From: Paratrimastix pyriformis
Taxonomy: Eukaryota > Preaxostyla > Paratrimastigidae
Length of the DNA: 64,000 nucleotides
Assembly (NCBI GenBank): GCA_027972325.1
Contig: JAPMOS010000061.1
Coordinates: forward strand, 122,501 to 186,500
Reading direction: 5' to 3'
The position numbers were made by a program, and so were the translations under genes. Shown piece after piece: positions 1-22,553 of this stretch (positions are counted from its first letter, which is position 1; the number at the start of each line of letters is the position of its first letter). The notes beneath the pieces were generated by a model, which worked only from the letters and a program-made list of their open reading frames with translations, was not told the origin of the DNA and ran no database searches.

Positions 1-28
1 GCCGCATTAACACGAGACTGACTGACTG
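1..28 (+). repeat. Hairpin retroelement tail, partial copy (window edge)
   Basis: These bases match the second half of the 44-base tail seen at 29646-29689, 46698-46745 and 48420-48460 (GCATTAACACGAGACTGACT followed by GACTG). The first half, with the hairpin, would lie outside the window. It sits just past the 3' end of the Crinkler-like gene on the opposite strand. Confidence 0.7.
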
Positions 29-29
29 A

Positions 30-1890
30 AAAGATCTCAGCCGATCGGAACCCACGGGGGATCGCCACCTCGATCGCATGGTGCGGAACCTGATCCGATC
101 TTGAGGCAGAAAATCGCGGTGTTTGCAAAGCTGAACAAACAGACCGCCGAGACCAAGTCTTCGAAGAACAGGACATATTGGCGCACTGTGATGTCCGCGG
201 GGGCCCCGGTGACCGTCTGCTGGAAGAAATTGCCGTCCAGCGCCCGCGGCACGACAAAGATCATGTCACAGAGTGCGTTTCGTGCCGTGTCAAGTTCGTG
301 ATGGGGAAGCAGGCGGAACAGCCGCACGAACTCGTCGTTGAAGTGGATGGGATGTTCGTTGGAGATGGTGTACTGGAAGAGAAGACCGCGATCCGGAATC
401 ACGGCATCCACGGCCGCGAGGTTGGGTTTGAAGGGATGACAGTATTCATCGGGGTGTCCGGTCACTGCCTCCACCTGGACGAACGGAAAGGGAGAGCACC
501 GATGAAATCGCACCATTTTTGGCGACAACTTCTTCGGCTCTGGGGTCGACTTGAGACCGAGAGGCCGGGCCACAGCAGCCCCCTCGAACGTGGGGACTGG
601 GAATGAAACAGATCAGATTGAACTCAGGCAGACGGGCGGTCCCAGACATCGTTCGTGGCACACGGTTTCAAAGGCGTCCCCACGCATCTTGGCGTGCTGG
701 CGCCCGAGACGGTCGTTTAAGGCATAATCCGTGAGAGCGGCCAGGTGATTTGACTTCAGGTGCTCCAGCACCATGTTTCGGATCGTATCGCTCGGAAATC
801 GGATCTGGACTTGTGTTGGATCATCGGGGTCCGTTGGGATCAAGTGGAACAAATGATGCAGTGTTGGGGAAATTTGCCCCTCATCATGGGGAAGCTCCTT
901 GAGATCTACAGAAAGAGTGAAGAAAGAAGGCGCGATGTGTGTGCCCAGACTTGACACCCGTGATGAAACGGCATCAATATAGCCTTGGAGGGTGCGTTCC
1001 CAGAATGCTTCCCGAACAAGAAAGAGTGCAGTGAAGGGCCGGCCCACGCCTCCCCAAACTTGAAAAAAGCGGTCCAGAATCCCGTTCAAATGGGTCAGAG
1101 TCCCCTCTTGAAAATGGGGGGGAGCCAGGGAACGCATCTCGGCAAGATCAAAGGGGGGCATATACCATTTCAACGTGGGGCGGTTGGCGAGAGACCAATC
1201 GTAGAGGCCGGGGCTCGGCGAGGTGATGAGCACATAAGGAGCGAAGGGCGGGACTGCGAGGGTGTTCCACGCTTAGTGAGAAAACGGCAGACAGTGCCCA
1301 AACGGAATGCTGTCCGCGACCACAAATGCTTTCTTGGCAGGATTCTCCTGATACGATTTGGCCTCGACATCAGTAATTTGATTCCAATCGTTCGTTTGCC
1401 GGCACCAGAGGAAATTCATGCGGTCCTCCTGGGTGGAGGTGTAAAGAATATAGGAAAACGGAGGATCGAGGTCGGAGGTGCACAAGGTGCGGATGAGAAA
1501 CAAAGCCATCGTGCTCTTGCCAATTCCTGCACAAGGGTCGCATTCGCACCGCCAATAAGCGCATCTCGCCAATAAAGAACGCAAACGGACCAGGAGTGCC
1601 GGTCAGAATAATCCCGAGGCCCGACGGATTCTGCTTGAATTCGTCGATGATCTTTTCAGTGAGGATTCTGTAGCACCGACGAAGGAGGAGCCGCGAGCCA
1701 GGAAAAGTACTCGGCGACAGATTTCGGAGGACCCAAAAAGATGGCGCTAAAATTGGATGAAACGCGGCGAATGAGGAAAAAAAACGACAGACACGCATCA
1801 TCTTGGTTCGGCGGCGGCGGCGGCGGCGGCGGTATGCGTAGAATCTCACGGAGTAATTCGATGTAGACGTCGGTACCTTCCATCGTTCAA
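30..1890 (-). CDS. Crinkler/RHS-type P-loop NTPase gene, multi-exon
   Basis: This resembles the eukaryotic Crinkler/RHS (retrotransposon hot spot) family of P-loop NTPases. Exons run from about 1883 down to 30. Splicing out a short intron near 1690-1650 (GTACTT...CTACAG) and another at about 1592-1535 (GTCCGT...GTGCAG) joins ILTEKIIDEFKQNPSGLGII to LTGTPGIGKSTMALFLIRTL, a Walker A motif. A later exon (1233-613) has LITSPSPGLYDW followed by MPPFDLAEM, matching the family's 'TSP...W...MPvWsleEl' block. The last exon (573-37) has the usual tail PNLAAVDAVIPD..LLFQYTISNEHPI. Another small intron lies near 1275-1240. The N-terminal exon has a run of prolines encoded by GGC repeats. Introns of 35-60 bases suit the rest of the window. 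The first exon and exact ends are uncertain. In this family such genes are often multicopy, subtelomeric or transposon-associated. Family confidence is good, but cellular role is unknown. Confidence 0.62.
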
Positions 1891-3780
1891 AACCGGTTCC
1901 CCGGGTGAGGATGTGAGACGCCGGACGCTCACTCTCGAAGCAATTTGCCATTTGATGTGCCCCGACCGCCTCCAAGATGCCAGCGTAAGTTGGCTGAGGT
2001 AATGGGGAACCTGACGGTCGACAGTGCGGCTGACTCGAGATGCATTTTTGCCTCTCCACACCAAACCGCGATACGGCTGCGGCCGAGAGACCGTTCATGG
2101 TGAGACTTGGTATGGCTGGTGCAGGGCCACCTGAAAGCTGTTTGCCTTCCTGGAGTGTGCGGGCGGATAACCCGCGGGCACTCTGCCCGCCTCCCCCGGG
2201 ACGCGGGACGACCCGCCTCCCGGGGGCATGCCCGCCTCCCTGCGGTCTGCCCACGCCCGCCGTGGGCGGTCTTCGTAACACGAAGCCAAATCGCTGCTGG
2301 GGAGCGGGCCGGTGACATAGTGCCCGTCTGGCTTCGGATGGGCACGGGCACTGTGGGCACCAAGAAGTGGGCGAATCGGGCGCAGTGCATCCTCACCGAG
2401 CATGCATGTGGTTGAACCTACGCCTGTCAAGGATGAGTGCCCTCTGCCCGTCCATGCCTCAAACCCAACCCGCGGCAACCGAAATTTACCGGGCAGGTGC
2501 GGGCTGGGTCAGCATTCCCCCGGGTCTGCACCCCCGGGGCAGCATTCCACACATCAACCAATGTCTCATGAGACAGAAGGTGGACAGCAGCATGCGGGTA
2601 GGTGTGAAGGGCAGATGAGGGCATGGGAGCCAGATGGACGTGCAGGGGGATCGGTTGGTGGGCAGGTGGGCAGTTAGGAAAGTGGGTCATCTGAACCCGT
2701 GCCCCTTCGTCCCTTTTCCTGTGATAGATGGACAAAGGTGCAGCTGACGGAATGGAGTGTGCGGGCGGATGTCGGATGCCACTGGATCGGACACAACCTG
2801 GCCGGGCACGAGGAGGGATGCCCGTACGTCCAGCTGCACGCACTGCTTGAGGTTCGTGTTTCTATGAGGATGATCGGGGTGATGATCGGGTGATGATCGG
2901 GTGATGATCGGGTGATGATGATGATGATGATGATGACTGGATGATGATGATGATTGGATGCTGCTGCTACTGATGAGGATGAGGATGATGATGATGACTG
3001 GGTGATGATGATGATGACTGGGTGATGATGATGATGACTGGATGATGATGATCGGATGATGATGATGGTGGTGGTGGTGGCGATGATGCTGCTGCTGATG
3101 ATGATGATGATGATGATGATGATGGCCTCATCTCCCCGGCACACCCCCGGTCTCCCCGCCCGGGAGTCCCGAAGACGGGGTGGCACTGCCCCCGCTGCCT
3201 CCCGACCTGCCGGCCGCCGATGAGCAGGGCGAGACTATCAATTGAAATCACCACCATCATCTTCCCCCCCCCCCCCCCCCCCTTTACTCCCGCTCTTGTA
3301 TTAACACGCTCTGCGTTGGTGGTGTTGGCGTTGGCGTTGGCGGTGTTGGCGTTGGTGGTGTTGGTGCTGATGTTGATGTTGATGTTGATGTTGATGTATG
3401 ATGTTGGTGTTGATGTATGATGTTGGTGTTGATGTATGATGTTGGTGTTGGCATTGCGTTTTGGTTGAGGCGGCGCTCTGCGCTTCCCAGGGGGCACCCC
3501 ATTTGGGGCGCGCCGCCTCACCTGTACGGCGCGACAAGTGTGGCTGTGACAGGTGCCGAGTGGGGCACGGATGTATGCGGCGGTGTGGCGGCGGTGTGCG
3601 GATGATGACTCCAGGGGCCGACTGCTGTTCGGGGGGAGGGGGGAGGGGGGCAGTAGGAGCCCCGCAGCCCCCGCGACACAAAGGCTTACCCAACAATCTA
3701 TTCAAACGGGCGAACGGGTGATCCAAGGGACCGACCACTCACTGGCGGGGTGTGAGTGGTGGCGGGACTGGGAGGGATGC
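1890..3780. other. Gene-poor stretch with simple repeats
   Basis: No convincing exon was found here. It holds a copy of a short dispersed repeat at about 2460-2505 (see its own entry) and GATGATCGGGT/GATGAT microsatellite at 2880-3125. There is a poly-C tract at about 3267-3284, GTTGGT/TTGATG repeats at 3315-3450 that include three copies of a roughly 19-base TGATGTATGATGTTGGTGT unit, and G-rich sequence at 3640-3670. Long open frames here come from the low complexity. Confidence 0.6.
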
Positions 3781-3784
3781 TCCC

Positions 3785-5080
3785 TCAGGGAGTTGTATCG
3801 GCAACGCAGTGGAGAAGTGAGAAGGTCCGCCTCTGGTCATGGGTGAACTCGGGGGGCGGGGGTGTCGCGGTGATACGAAGGGTCGAGGAGGGCGCAGGCA
3901 AGTCGAACCCAAGCATGCGATGAAAGGCGAGCTGAAAAGCTTTCAGGCGATCAGAACCCACGGGGATAGCCACCTCGATCACGTAAACATCCGGAAACTC
4001 GGGGTGAGCGACGGAGCCACGGAAGCCGGCATTCTGTGCGATCTCGGCCAACTCGCGCCGGAGTGAGAAGCCGGGATGTGATTGTACATACCAGGCGGCG
4101 GCAACGGGTTGCACCTCGAACGTATACAGGTCGTACGGCTCTGAGAAGAAGAGAAACGAAGTCAGCCAGGGGGGTGGCGAGGGGGGTGGCGAAAGCCAAA
4201 GACCAATCTCGGTGTAGCGCGTGTTGGGTGCCACAGGGTCCTGGGGGTGGCATGTCAGGGGACACGTCGAGAAGGGGCGTCAAGGATGACAGACAGTGTC
4301 CCTCGGGATCACAATATCAAAAGACTCTGTGTCCTGGAAGTAAATCACATTGCCGCCGTGCTGGGCACGCAGCTCTCCGATCGACATCCCCGCGGTGACA
4401 ACGGAGGCGGGCCCCCCGAACGCGCGCCGGAGGACTGCCAAGTGGAAAGGACCAGAAATCAGTGCAAACCATGCCTGGAAAAACCGACTCGCGGTGGCCG
4501 CAGGAGCAGGAACGGTGGCCGCCGCAGGAACAGGAAGGATCGCTGGTGGGTGATCCATGAACGAACAAAAAACGAGCGTTTTGGGCAAGTGGGGGGTGAT
4601 TAGAGAATGCGAGCGCACCACAGACCACACGGAGGAAAGTGGTGGTGAACGAAATCGGCGAGTAAGAAGGAGTCGGTGCCGAAGCCGCGCTTAAAACAAT
4701 AATCCAGAATCTGGGCGTCCGATGGAAAAAAGTCAGAAAACATCTGCAAATGCCGTTCCGTCATTCGGAGCAGCTTGTTCGCCTCCGGCGTGGGCTCCAG
4801 GGAGAGAACCAGATTCCGGAATTGCTTCACTGCGGCGGCAATAGAGTGGCAAACAAAATAAGAATCAAAAAGAGCAAACAAGACAAGACAAATTGCTGAT
4901 TCTGGTGCTGATTCAGGAGCTGATCCCGCTGCTTCCATCTGCCGATGATGCGGTGACCCGGGGTGAACGTGGCGTTCAGGTTCACGTGCATCAAACCCGT
5001 AAATGCGCACCAAACCCGTGACGCCTTGAAAGCCGCCACGAGGGCGGCCCTGGAGGATCAACAGTTTTGCCCATTGTTGC
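3785..5080 (-). CDS. Unrecognised multi-exon gene, 3' end shared with the Crinkler-like locus
   Basis: At least three exons read on the minus strand: 5061-4600 (containing KQFRNLVLSLEPTPEANKLL and LQMFSDFFPSDAQILDYCFK), 4630-4280 (QAWFALISGPFHLAVLRR, GELRAQHGGNVIYFQDTESF) and 4234-3785 (FSEPYDLYTFEVQPVAAAWY, PEFPDVYVIEVAIPVGSDRL). I do not recognise a domain. The DNA around 3935-3990 is similar to bases 31-85 at the 3' end of the Crinkler-like gene. This suggests the locus is a paralogue or diverged relative whose 5' NTPase part is missing or unrecognisable. The base composition and protein-like exons separated by short gaps fit a spliced gene, but a decayed copy cannot be excluded. Confidence 0.4.
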
Positions 5081-5658
5081 GGTGATCAGGCGATCGACCG
5101 ATCCCACTTGCTGAAATTCCGCGACCAAGAAACATTACGCAGTGTCTTTTTCAATCAGAAATGTCGACTGATGATCTTCAACGACCCCGTCTGTCATAAT
5201 CTCCGGTCCCAAATGTCCGCGCATCCCTGACCCGGCTTGGCGATGTGTGGCGGCAGAGGGTCCCTTCCCGTGCCGCACCCAGGATGGCGGATCCTTCAGA
5301 GAACCCAAAGCCCCTAATTTTCGCAGTATAAAGAGTGGAGTCAGCTTGCGCTATTGGTCCGAGGACTGGGCCCTCGGACCCCGGGCGGCATCACCATCGC
5401 CCCGCCCGTCTCGCTCTGCAGCCTGGCTCCGCTTCTCCCGGCGGACAACATCGGCAGCTGATGGCGGGGGAAGTGAAGATGCCATACGAAATTCCCTTTG
5501 ATATGCAAGACGGAGACAAGAAGAAGCGGCCTTCCCGGGAACCGGCGGTGTGGAGGAACAATCACGGACGCTTGCGGAGGGAGCATCGTGGGGCAAGAAT
5601 TGGGCAGTCATGTCTTTGACAAGATCTCCTTGACCCCTGGTTGTTGGACATAGGAAGA

Positions 5659-6540
5659 ATGAGCCAACGATCGGTCATTTTCGCGACTCCGCTGGCACCC
5701 CGCCCTGTTACAATTGATGGGCGTACGCTGGATACCGACTCGAAGGGACTTTCAAGTGTAACCATCCCGGCCGAGGCAGACCGGTGCACCTTCAATGTGG
5801 CGGTGGGACAGACCACTCTGCGCCGTGAATGCCGAGTTAGAAAAGTTCCTTTTGACAAACTTGCTCTGGTTGATTTCTCCGAGAACGCGGATGTCCGGAT
5901 CCACCTCTCTTTTTTCTTTGACATGTTCATTTCCCTGCATAGTTCACAGTCACCATGCCGTCCATTCAAGCGACTTTTCGGGCGATTCTTTCTGCAAATA
6001 GCCACATTAGTGTTCCGTGGGTTTGCCTGACGGTTCAGGCACACATTCCACAACTGCCCCGCGGCACAGTCACGGAATGCCTGATCACCGCCCCCACGGA
6101 GCAACCCCTCTGTGCCCGGATGAACCCGTTGGAGGGCAGTTTCTATCGTTGTACAGTTGTTATCCAGGGAAACGCCCTGCCCGAAGGTCTTTCTGTCAAG
6201 GTTCAAGCACACATTCCGGCGCTCGCCGGACCCGCCGCGGCTTCCACCCCGGTGGCTCCGACCGACCCTATGGCACTCACCTTTGCGCCCGCCGCCGATA
6301 ACCAGGTGTTCCCCTTGTTGATCAGTCGGGCGTTCGATATCCCCCAGGTGTGGCAGGCACCACCCCCGCCGGCGGCCGAACCCAAAAAAAAGACGAGCCG
6401 CAAGGAGAAGCGCCAGGTGGCCTCTGTGGTACGCCACGACAAGTACGTGGTGGCCCTGTTGAACTTGGTGGTCCGTTTTTTTTGGGGGGTTGGTTCCCAC
6501 TTGGCACCCCTGGGTTCTCCGACTGTCCCCTCATCTTTGT
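5659..6540 (+). CDS. Unrecognised spliced gene
   Basis: A first exon starts at the ATG at 5659 (MSQRSVIFATPLAPRPVTID) and runs to about 5915, giving a balanced protein-like sequence (KVPFDKLALVDFSENADVRI). A second part begins near 5950 (TMPSIQATFRAILSANSHIS) and a third from about 6028 to 6480 (VQAHIPQLPRGTVTECLITA, LEGSFYRCTVVIQGNALPEG, PLLISRAFDIPQVWQAPPPP, then a lysine-rich KKKTSRKEKR stretch). Short introns are likely near 5915-5950 and 6005-6030. The phrase VQAHIP occurs twice (about 6034 and 6205), pointing to an internal repeat of roughly 57 residues. After 6480 the sequence becomes T- and G-rich and then low complexity. No known family was recognised, and the end is not defined. Confidence 0.4.
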
Positions 6541-7054
6541 GTCTGCGTCACCCATGCGTATGCATCACCACGTACCACCATATGGTGTGCATCACCCGGT
6601 GTAAGCATCATCATGTTGTATGCATCACCCTGCGAATGTATCATCATGCGTATACATGTATGAATCACCATATCGGAGGCACCCAAAACCTGGCGGCCCA
6701 GATGGGATATCCCCCCCCCCCCCACAGGTCCTCCTTTGTTTACGTGTGTGAATATGGCATCTTGTTTCTGCCTCCCGACTGATGTACGGCAAAACCACAC
6801 AGCGAAATGACGTCATCCCGGAAATCGCCAGCCTCCCCGAGGTTGCCTCGCTCCCCCGCCGTTTCGGAGACGGCAATCGAGATTGAGACCTCAGCCGAGA
6901 CGCCCGCAGGGCAGCCGTCGCTCCTGCCGCAACCGCTGCTGCGACTGTTGCCGCGACTGCCACGACTGCTGCTGCTGTGGTGCGTCATCATGAGTACCCC
7001 AGGGGTCTGCAGGCCTTGTCGATCTGCTGCAATCCCACCACCACACACACTCAC

Positions 7055-18690
<11,636 letters not shown>

Positions 18691-19114
18691 GTGATGATTG
18701 GATGGTGATGATTGGATGACGTATGGACGACGATTGGGCGATGATTATGATGACGATGATTGGTGATGATTGGTGATGATTGGTGATGATTGGTGATGAT
18801 TGGTGATGATTAGATGATGCACCACAGCCACATGGCATGAAGGGTTTCTCACTCATTCCCGTTGCGTGTACACGTTGGGTGCAGGTCTGGGTGGCGAGTG
18901 CCTGCGAAACGGCCCAGTTTGCCAAGTGGCGCGCCCTGCCGGGCTGGGAACCAACAGCCTTGAGCACCAAGCCCAACCCGGGCAAGCAGTCTGTGCTCCC
19001 CCACGACCAGAGAGGAGAGAAGTGGTTATTGCTCGAGGCAGTGCACAACAGTGCCCCCCCCCCCCTTAAAAACCTATATCACTGTCCTGAAACCCTTCGT
19101 TTTTTCTGTAAATC

Positions 19115-19188
19115 GGGCTACTGGCCAAATTGGATAAGGCACCTGACTACGGATCAGGAGACTGCAGGTTCGAGTCCTGCGTAGCTCG
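19115..19188 (+). tRNA. tRNA-Arg (anticodon ACG), no intron
   Basis: A 74-base cloverleaf can be folded by eye. The acceptor stem is GGGCTAC pairing with GTAGCTC (one G-U pair), with G as discriminator. The D arm is GCC/GGC with loop AAATTGGATAA. The anticodon stem CCTGA/TCAGG holds the loop CTACGGA, giving anticodon ACG (arginine, CGN codons). The T arm is GCAGG/CCTGC with loop TTCGAGT, which contains the B-box core GGTTCGAGTCC. A T-run (AATTTTTC) begins four bases after the gene and would end RNA polymerase III transcription. CCA is not encoded, as expected in eukaryotes. It lies between two protein-coding genes on the plus strand. Confidence 0.93.
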
Positions 19189-19199
19189 ACCTAATTTTT
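19189..19199 (+). terminator. Pol III terminator of tRNA-Arg
   Basis: A run of five T (TTTTT) follows the tRNA 3' end within ten bases, the standard termination signal for RNA polymerase III. Confidence 0.6.
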
Positions 19200-19215
19200 C
19201 GTTGTTCTCTCCGTT

Positions 19216-19569
19216 CCAGCCTGAACTGCTGCACCGTTCTGTATGAGGCCGCGTCCATGCCCCAGATGCATCAGTGGCGCCACTACCGCTCCCGGAAGGA
19301 GATCCAGGATGACGAGACCAAGGAGCTGACCATGACCAAACTCCTCGTGCGGTCTGCTGCTGCTGCTGCCCCGGCCCCCACCCACCCACCCCAGACATGC
19401 CTGGCTCACTGAATCTTTGAGACAAATGGCAGCTCCCATCATCTCACCATCATCATCCGATCACCATCATCCGATCATCATCACCACCACCCACCACCAC
19501 CCACCACCACCCACCACCACCCACCACCACCCACCATCCTCATCATCATCATCCTCATCATCATCATCC

Positions 19570-19648
<79 letters not shown>

Positions 19649-20085
19649 GCAGGCCGCGCTTCGGGGGCTCGTGTTTCCTGGATGCGGTGCCGGCCAACGC
19701 CAAGGAGGCTGTGATTCTGGAACAGGCCATGGACAGCCCCATCGGCACGCACACCCTCGCGGTCCGTCTGCCCTCCCGTGTGAAGCACCGGAAAACCGAG
19801 CCATGCAGAAACGAAAGAAAGTTCTCTTGCGAAAAAACCCCGGGGTGGGTTCCAGCATGTCATCATCCATCCATTCATCCGGGGCGCACTCCATCATTGG
19901 GCTGTCTGTCTGTCTGTGCTGTCTGTGCTGTCTGTGCTGTCTGTGCTGTCTGTGCTGTCTGTGCTGTCTGTGCTGTCTGTGCTGTCTGTGCTGTCTGTCT
20001 GTCTGTGCTGTCTGTCTGTCTGTCTGTGCTGTCTGTCTGTCTGTGCTGTCTGTCTGTGCTGTCTGTGCTGTCTGTCTGTCTGTGC

Positions 20086-20168
<83 letters not shown>

Positions 20169-20264
20169 GCTGTCTGTCTGTCTGTCTGTGCTGTCTGTCT
20201 GTCTGTGCTGTCTGTCTGTGCTGTCTGTCTGTGCTGTCTGTCTGTCTGTGCTGTCTGTCTGTGC

Positions 20265-20303
<39 letters not shown>

Positions 20304-20318
20304 GCTGTCTGTCTGTGC

Positions 20319-20385
<67 letters not shown>

Positions 20386-20541
20386 GCTGTCTGTCTGTCT
20401 GTCTGTGCTGTCTGTCTGTCTGTGCTGTCTGTCTGTGCTGTCTGTGCTGTCTGTCTGTCTGTGCTGTCTGTGCTGTCTGTGCTGTCTGTCTGTCTGTCTG
20501 TCTGTCTGTGCTGTCTGTCTGTCTGTGCTGTCTGTCTGTGC

Positions 20542-20592
<51 letters not shown>

Positions 20593-20607
20593 GCTGTCTG
20601 TCTGTGC

Positions 20608-20648
<41 letters not shown>

Positions 20649-20651
20649 GCC

Positions 20652-20686
<35 letters not shown>

Positions 20687-20870
20687 GCTGTCTGTCTGTC
20701 TGTCTGTGCTGTCTGTCTGTCTGTGCTGTCTGTCTGTGCTGTCTGTGCTGTCTGTCTGTCTGTGCTGTCTGTGCTGTCTGTGCTGTCTGTCTGTCTGTCT
20801 GTCTGTCTGTGCTGTCTGTCTGTCTGCTGTCTGTCTGTGCTGTCTGTCTGTCTGTGCTGTCTGTCTGTGC

Positions 20871-20965
<95 letters not shown>

Positions 20966-22211
20966 GTCTGTCTGTCTGTCTGTCTGTCTCTGTCTGTCTG
21001 TCTGCCCACCAGTCGCTCACCAAGGCATCCATAAAATCGCCATTCATCCACGATCCCCCCATTCTCACTCCATCTGTCTGTCTCTGTCTGTCTGCCCGCA
21101 GTCGCTCACCAAGGCATCCTCGGCGAAGGAGCCCTTCGATCGCGTGGCCTCCAAGCTGCGCGACCTTGCCGACTCCCAGCTGCTGCCCTCCCGCTCGCTC
21201 CTGCTCACCCGGCGCCTGCTGCCTCGCTGGTGGGACCTTGCCGAGCGACACGAGCACGGGGCCGTCCGAAACTTGGTCGGAATCCTGCTCAGCGGGGCGG
21301 CCGAGTACACGAAGGGTCTGTCGCATGTGTTGGATGCTGTGTTGGATGCTGTGTTGGATGCTGTGTTGGATGCTGTGTTGGATGCTGTGTTGGATGCTGT
21401 GTTGGATGCTGTGTTGGATGCTGTGTTGGATGCTGTGTTGGATGCTGTGTTGGATGCTGTGTTGGATGCTGTGTTGGATGCTGTGTTGGATGCTGTGTTG
21501 TCTGCTGTGTTGTGCCCCGCTGGTGGAATATGAACCTGGTCGGAATCCTGCTCAGCGGGGCGGCCGAGTACACGAAGGGTCTGTCGCGTGCGCTGTGTGT
21601 TGTGTGTTGTGTCTGTATCGGTGGCTGTGCTGGGCTGCTGGGCTGCTGGGCTGCTGGGCTGCTGGGCTGCTGGGCTGCTGGGCTGCTGGGCTGCTGGGCT
21701 GCTGGGCTGCTGGGCTGCTGGGCTGCTGGGCTGCTGTGCTGCTGTATGGTGTTGAGTGATGTGATGTGATGTGCCCCGCTGGTGGGGCCTTGCCGAACGG
21801 GGCCATCCGGAACCTGGTTGATGCCATCTCTCTCCCTCCGCCCGCCTCCACATCCCTCAACCCCCCCTCGCCCCGCCCTTCACATCACCAGGCACTGTGG
21901 ACAACGATCATCCCTCTCGCGCGCACTCCTCACTCGTCTTGTCCTTTTCCTCAGACACCGTGGACAACGGCGTCGAGCCGATGGGACCCGCCCAGGCCGT
22001 GCCCGAGGTGCGTCTGGTGGCCTCAGAGATCCTCGCCCGTATGCCCAAGCCTCGCGCCCGGGTGGCGGCGGCCGAGGCGGTGGAGGCGGTGGCTGAGGCT
22101 GTGGAGGCCGAGGAGGCGGGTGAGGCCCGCGCCGCGGAGGAGGAGGAGGCCGCGATGGAAGCGACGGAGGCGACAGGAGCAGATCCCTGGGGGGAGCCGC
22201 CACCACGATGA
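19216..22211 (+). CDS. Unrecognised multi-exon gene with repeat-filled introns
   Basis: Protein-like exons: 19216-19350 ([20 protein letters not shown] followed by [20 protein letters not shown]), 19653-19790 ([39 protein letters not shown]), 21102-21318 ([57 protein letters not shown]) and 21955-22211 ([20 protein letters not shown], then an Ala/Glu-rich tail ending in PWGEPPPR and a stop at 22209-22211). The 1.1-kb CTGT array sits in the intron between the second and third exons, and two more minisatellites lie in the next. Part of the third exon is repeated twice within that intron. Upstream, 18884-18990 (VWVASACETAQFAKWRALPG) follows a TGCAG acceptor and may be a further exon. I do not recognise the family. 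Confidence 0.45.
19901..21003. repeat. 1.1-kb CTGT microsatellite with CTGTGCTGT interruptions
   Basis: Nearly all of this stretch is the tetranucleotide TGTC, broken at intervals by GC (CTGTGCTGTCTG). The interruptions are not random. The pattern from about 20384 to 20545 recurs almost unchanged from about 20690 to 20850, so a block of roughly 306 bases has been duplicated. Stop-free frames of over 300 codons here are by-products of the repeat. It lies within an intron of the flanking unrecognised gene. Confidence 0.9.
21325..21745 (+). repeat. Two minisatellites: GTGTTGGATGCT and GGGCTGCT
   Basis: About fourteen copies of the 12-base unit GTGTTGGATGCT occupy 21325-21500. About thirteen copies of the 8-base unit GGGCTGCT occupy 21635-21740. 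Between them, at about 21522-21590, lies a second copy of the end of the preceding exon. Both arrays are intronic. Confidence 0.9.
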
Positions 22212-22553
22212 CCCGTAAATGCAGCCGTTTTCTTCGTTTTCCCGGTGCTGTGTTCTTTTCTCGCCATCCCCCCCAAGAACACACCGCCGCCATCTCGGAG
22301 TGGGTGGGTGGGTGACGGGCAGCGAGTGGTGGTTCACGTTTTGTGGTGCAGTGGGCGGTTGGGTGGTGCCCCCCCCCCCCCCCACACACACACCAGCGTC
22401 CCTCATAAGCTTCATGCAGGCCCCAAGCCGGGGCCGCCGAGTGCGCAAAGATGGGTCGTCGGGAAGGTTTGGTTTGCGTGCTGAGTCAAAGCGCCCGACC
22501 ATCGTTCCGGCGGACGTCCATAACCCTGGGGTTTTGTTTTCGAGTTTTCTCTC

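Noticed and set aside
2040-2480. Overlapping open frames on both strands at 1.9-2.5 kb.
   Set aside because: Rich in Arg, Pro and Gly from GC content, with no splice-consistent continuation or recognised motif.
3294-3312. TGTATTAACACGCTCTG as a further copy of the hairpin tail.
   Set aside because: Only about 12 of 16 bases match and there is no hairpin beside it; chance cannot be excluded.
19894-21533. Very long open frames (over 370-780 codons) across the CTGT array on both strands.
   Set aside because: The tetranucleotide contains no stop codons in any frame; the predicted proteins are pure repeats such as LSVC or DRQT.
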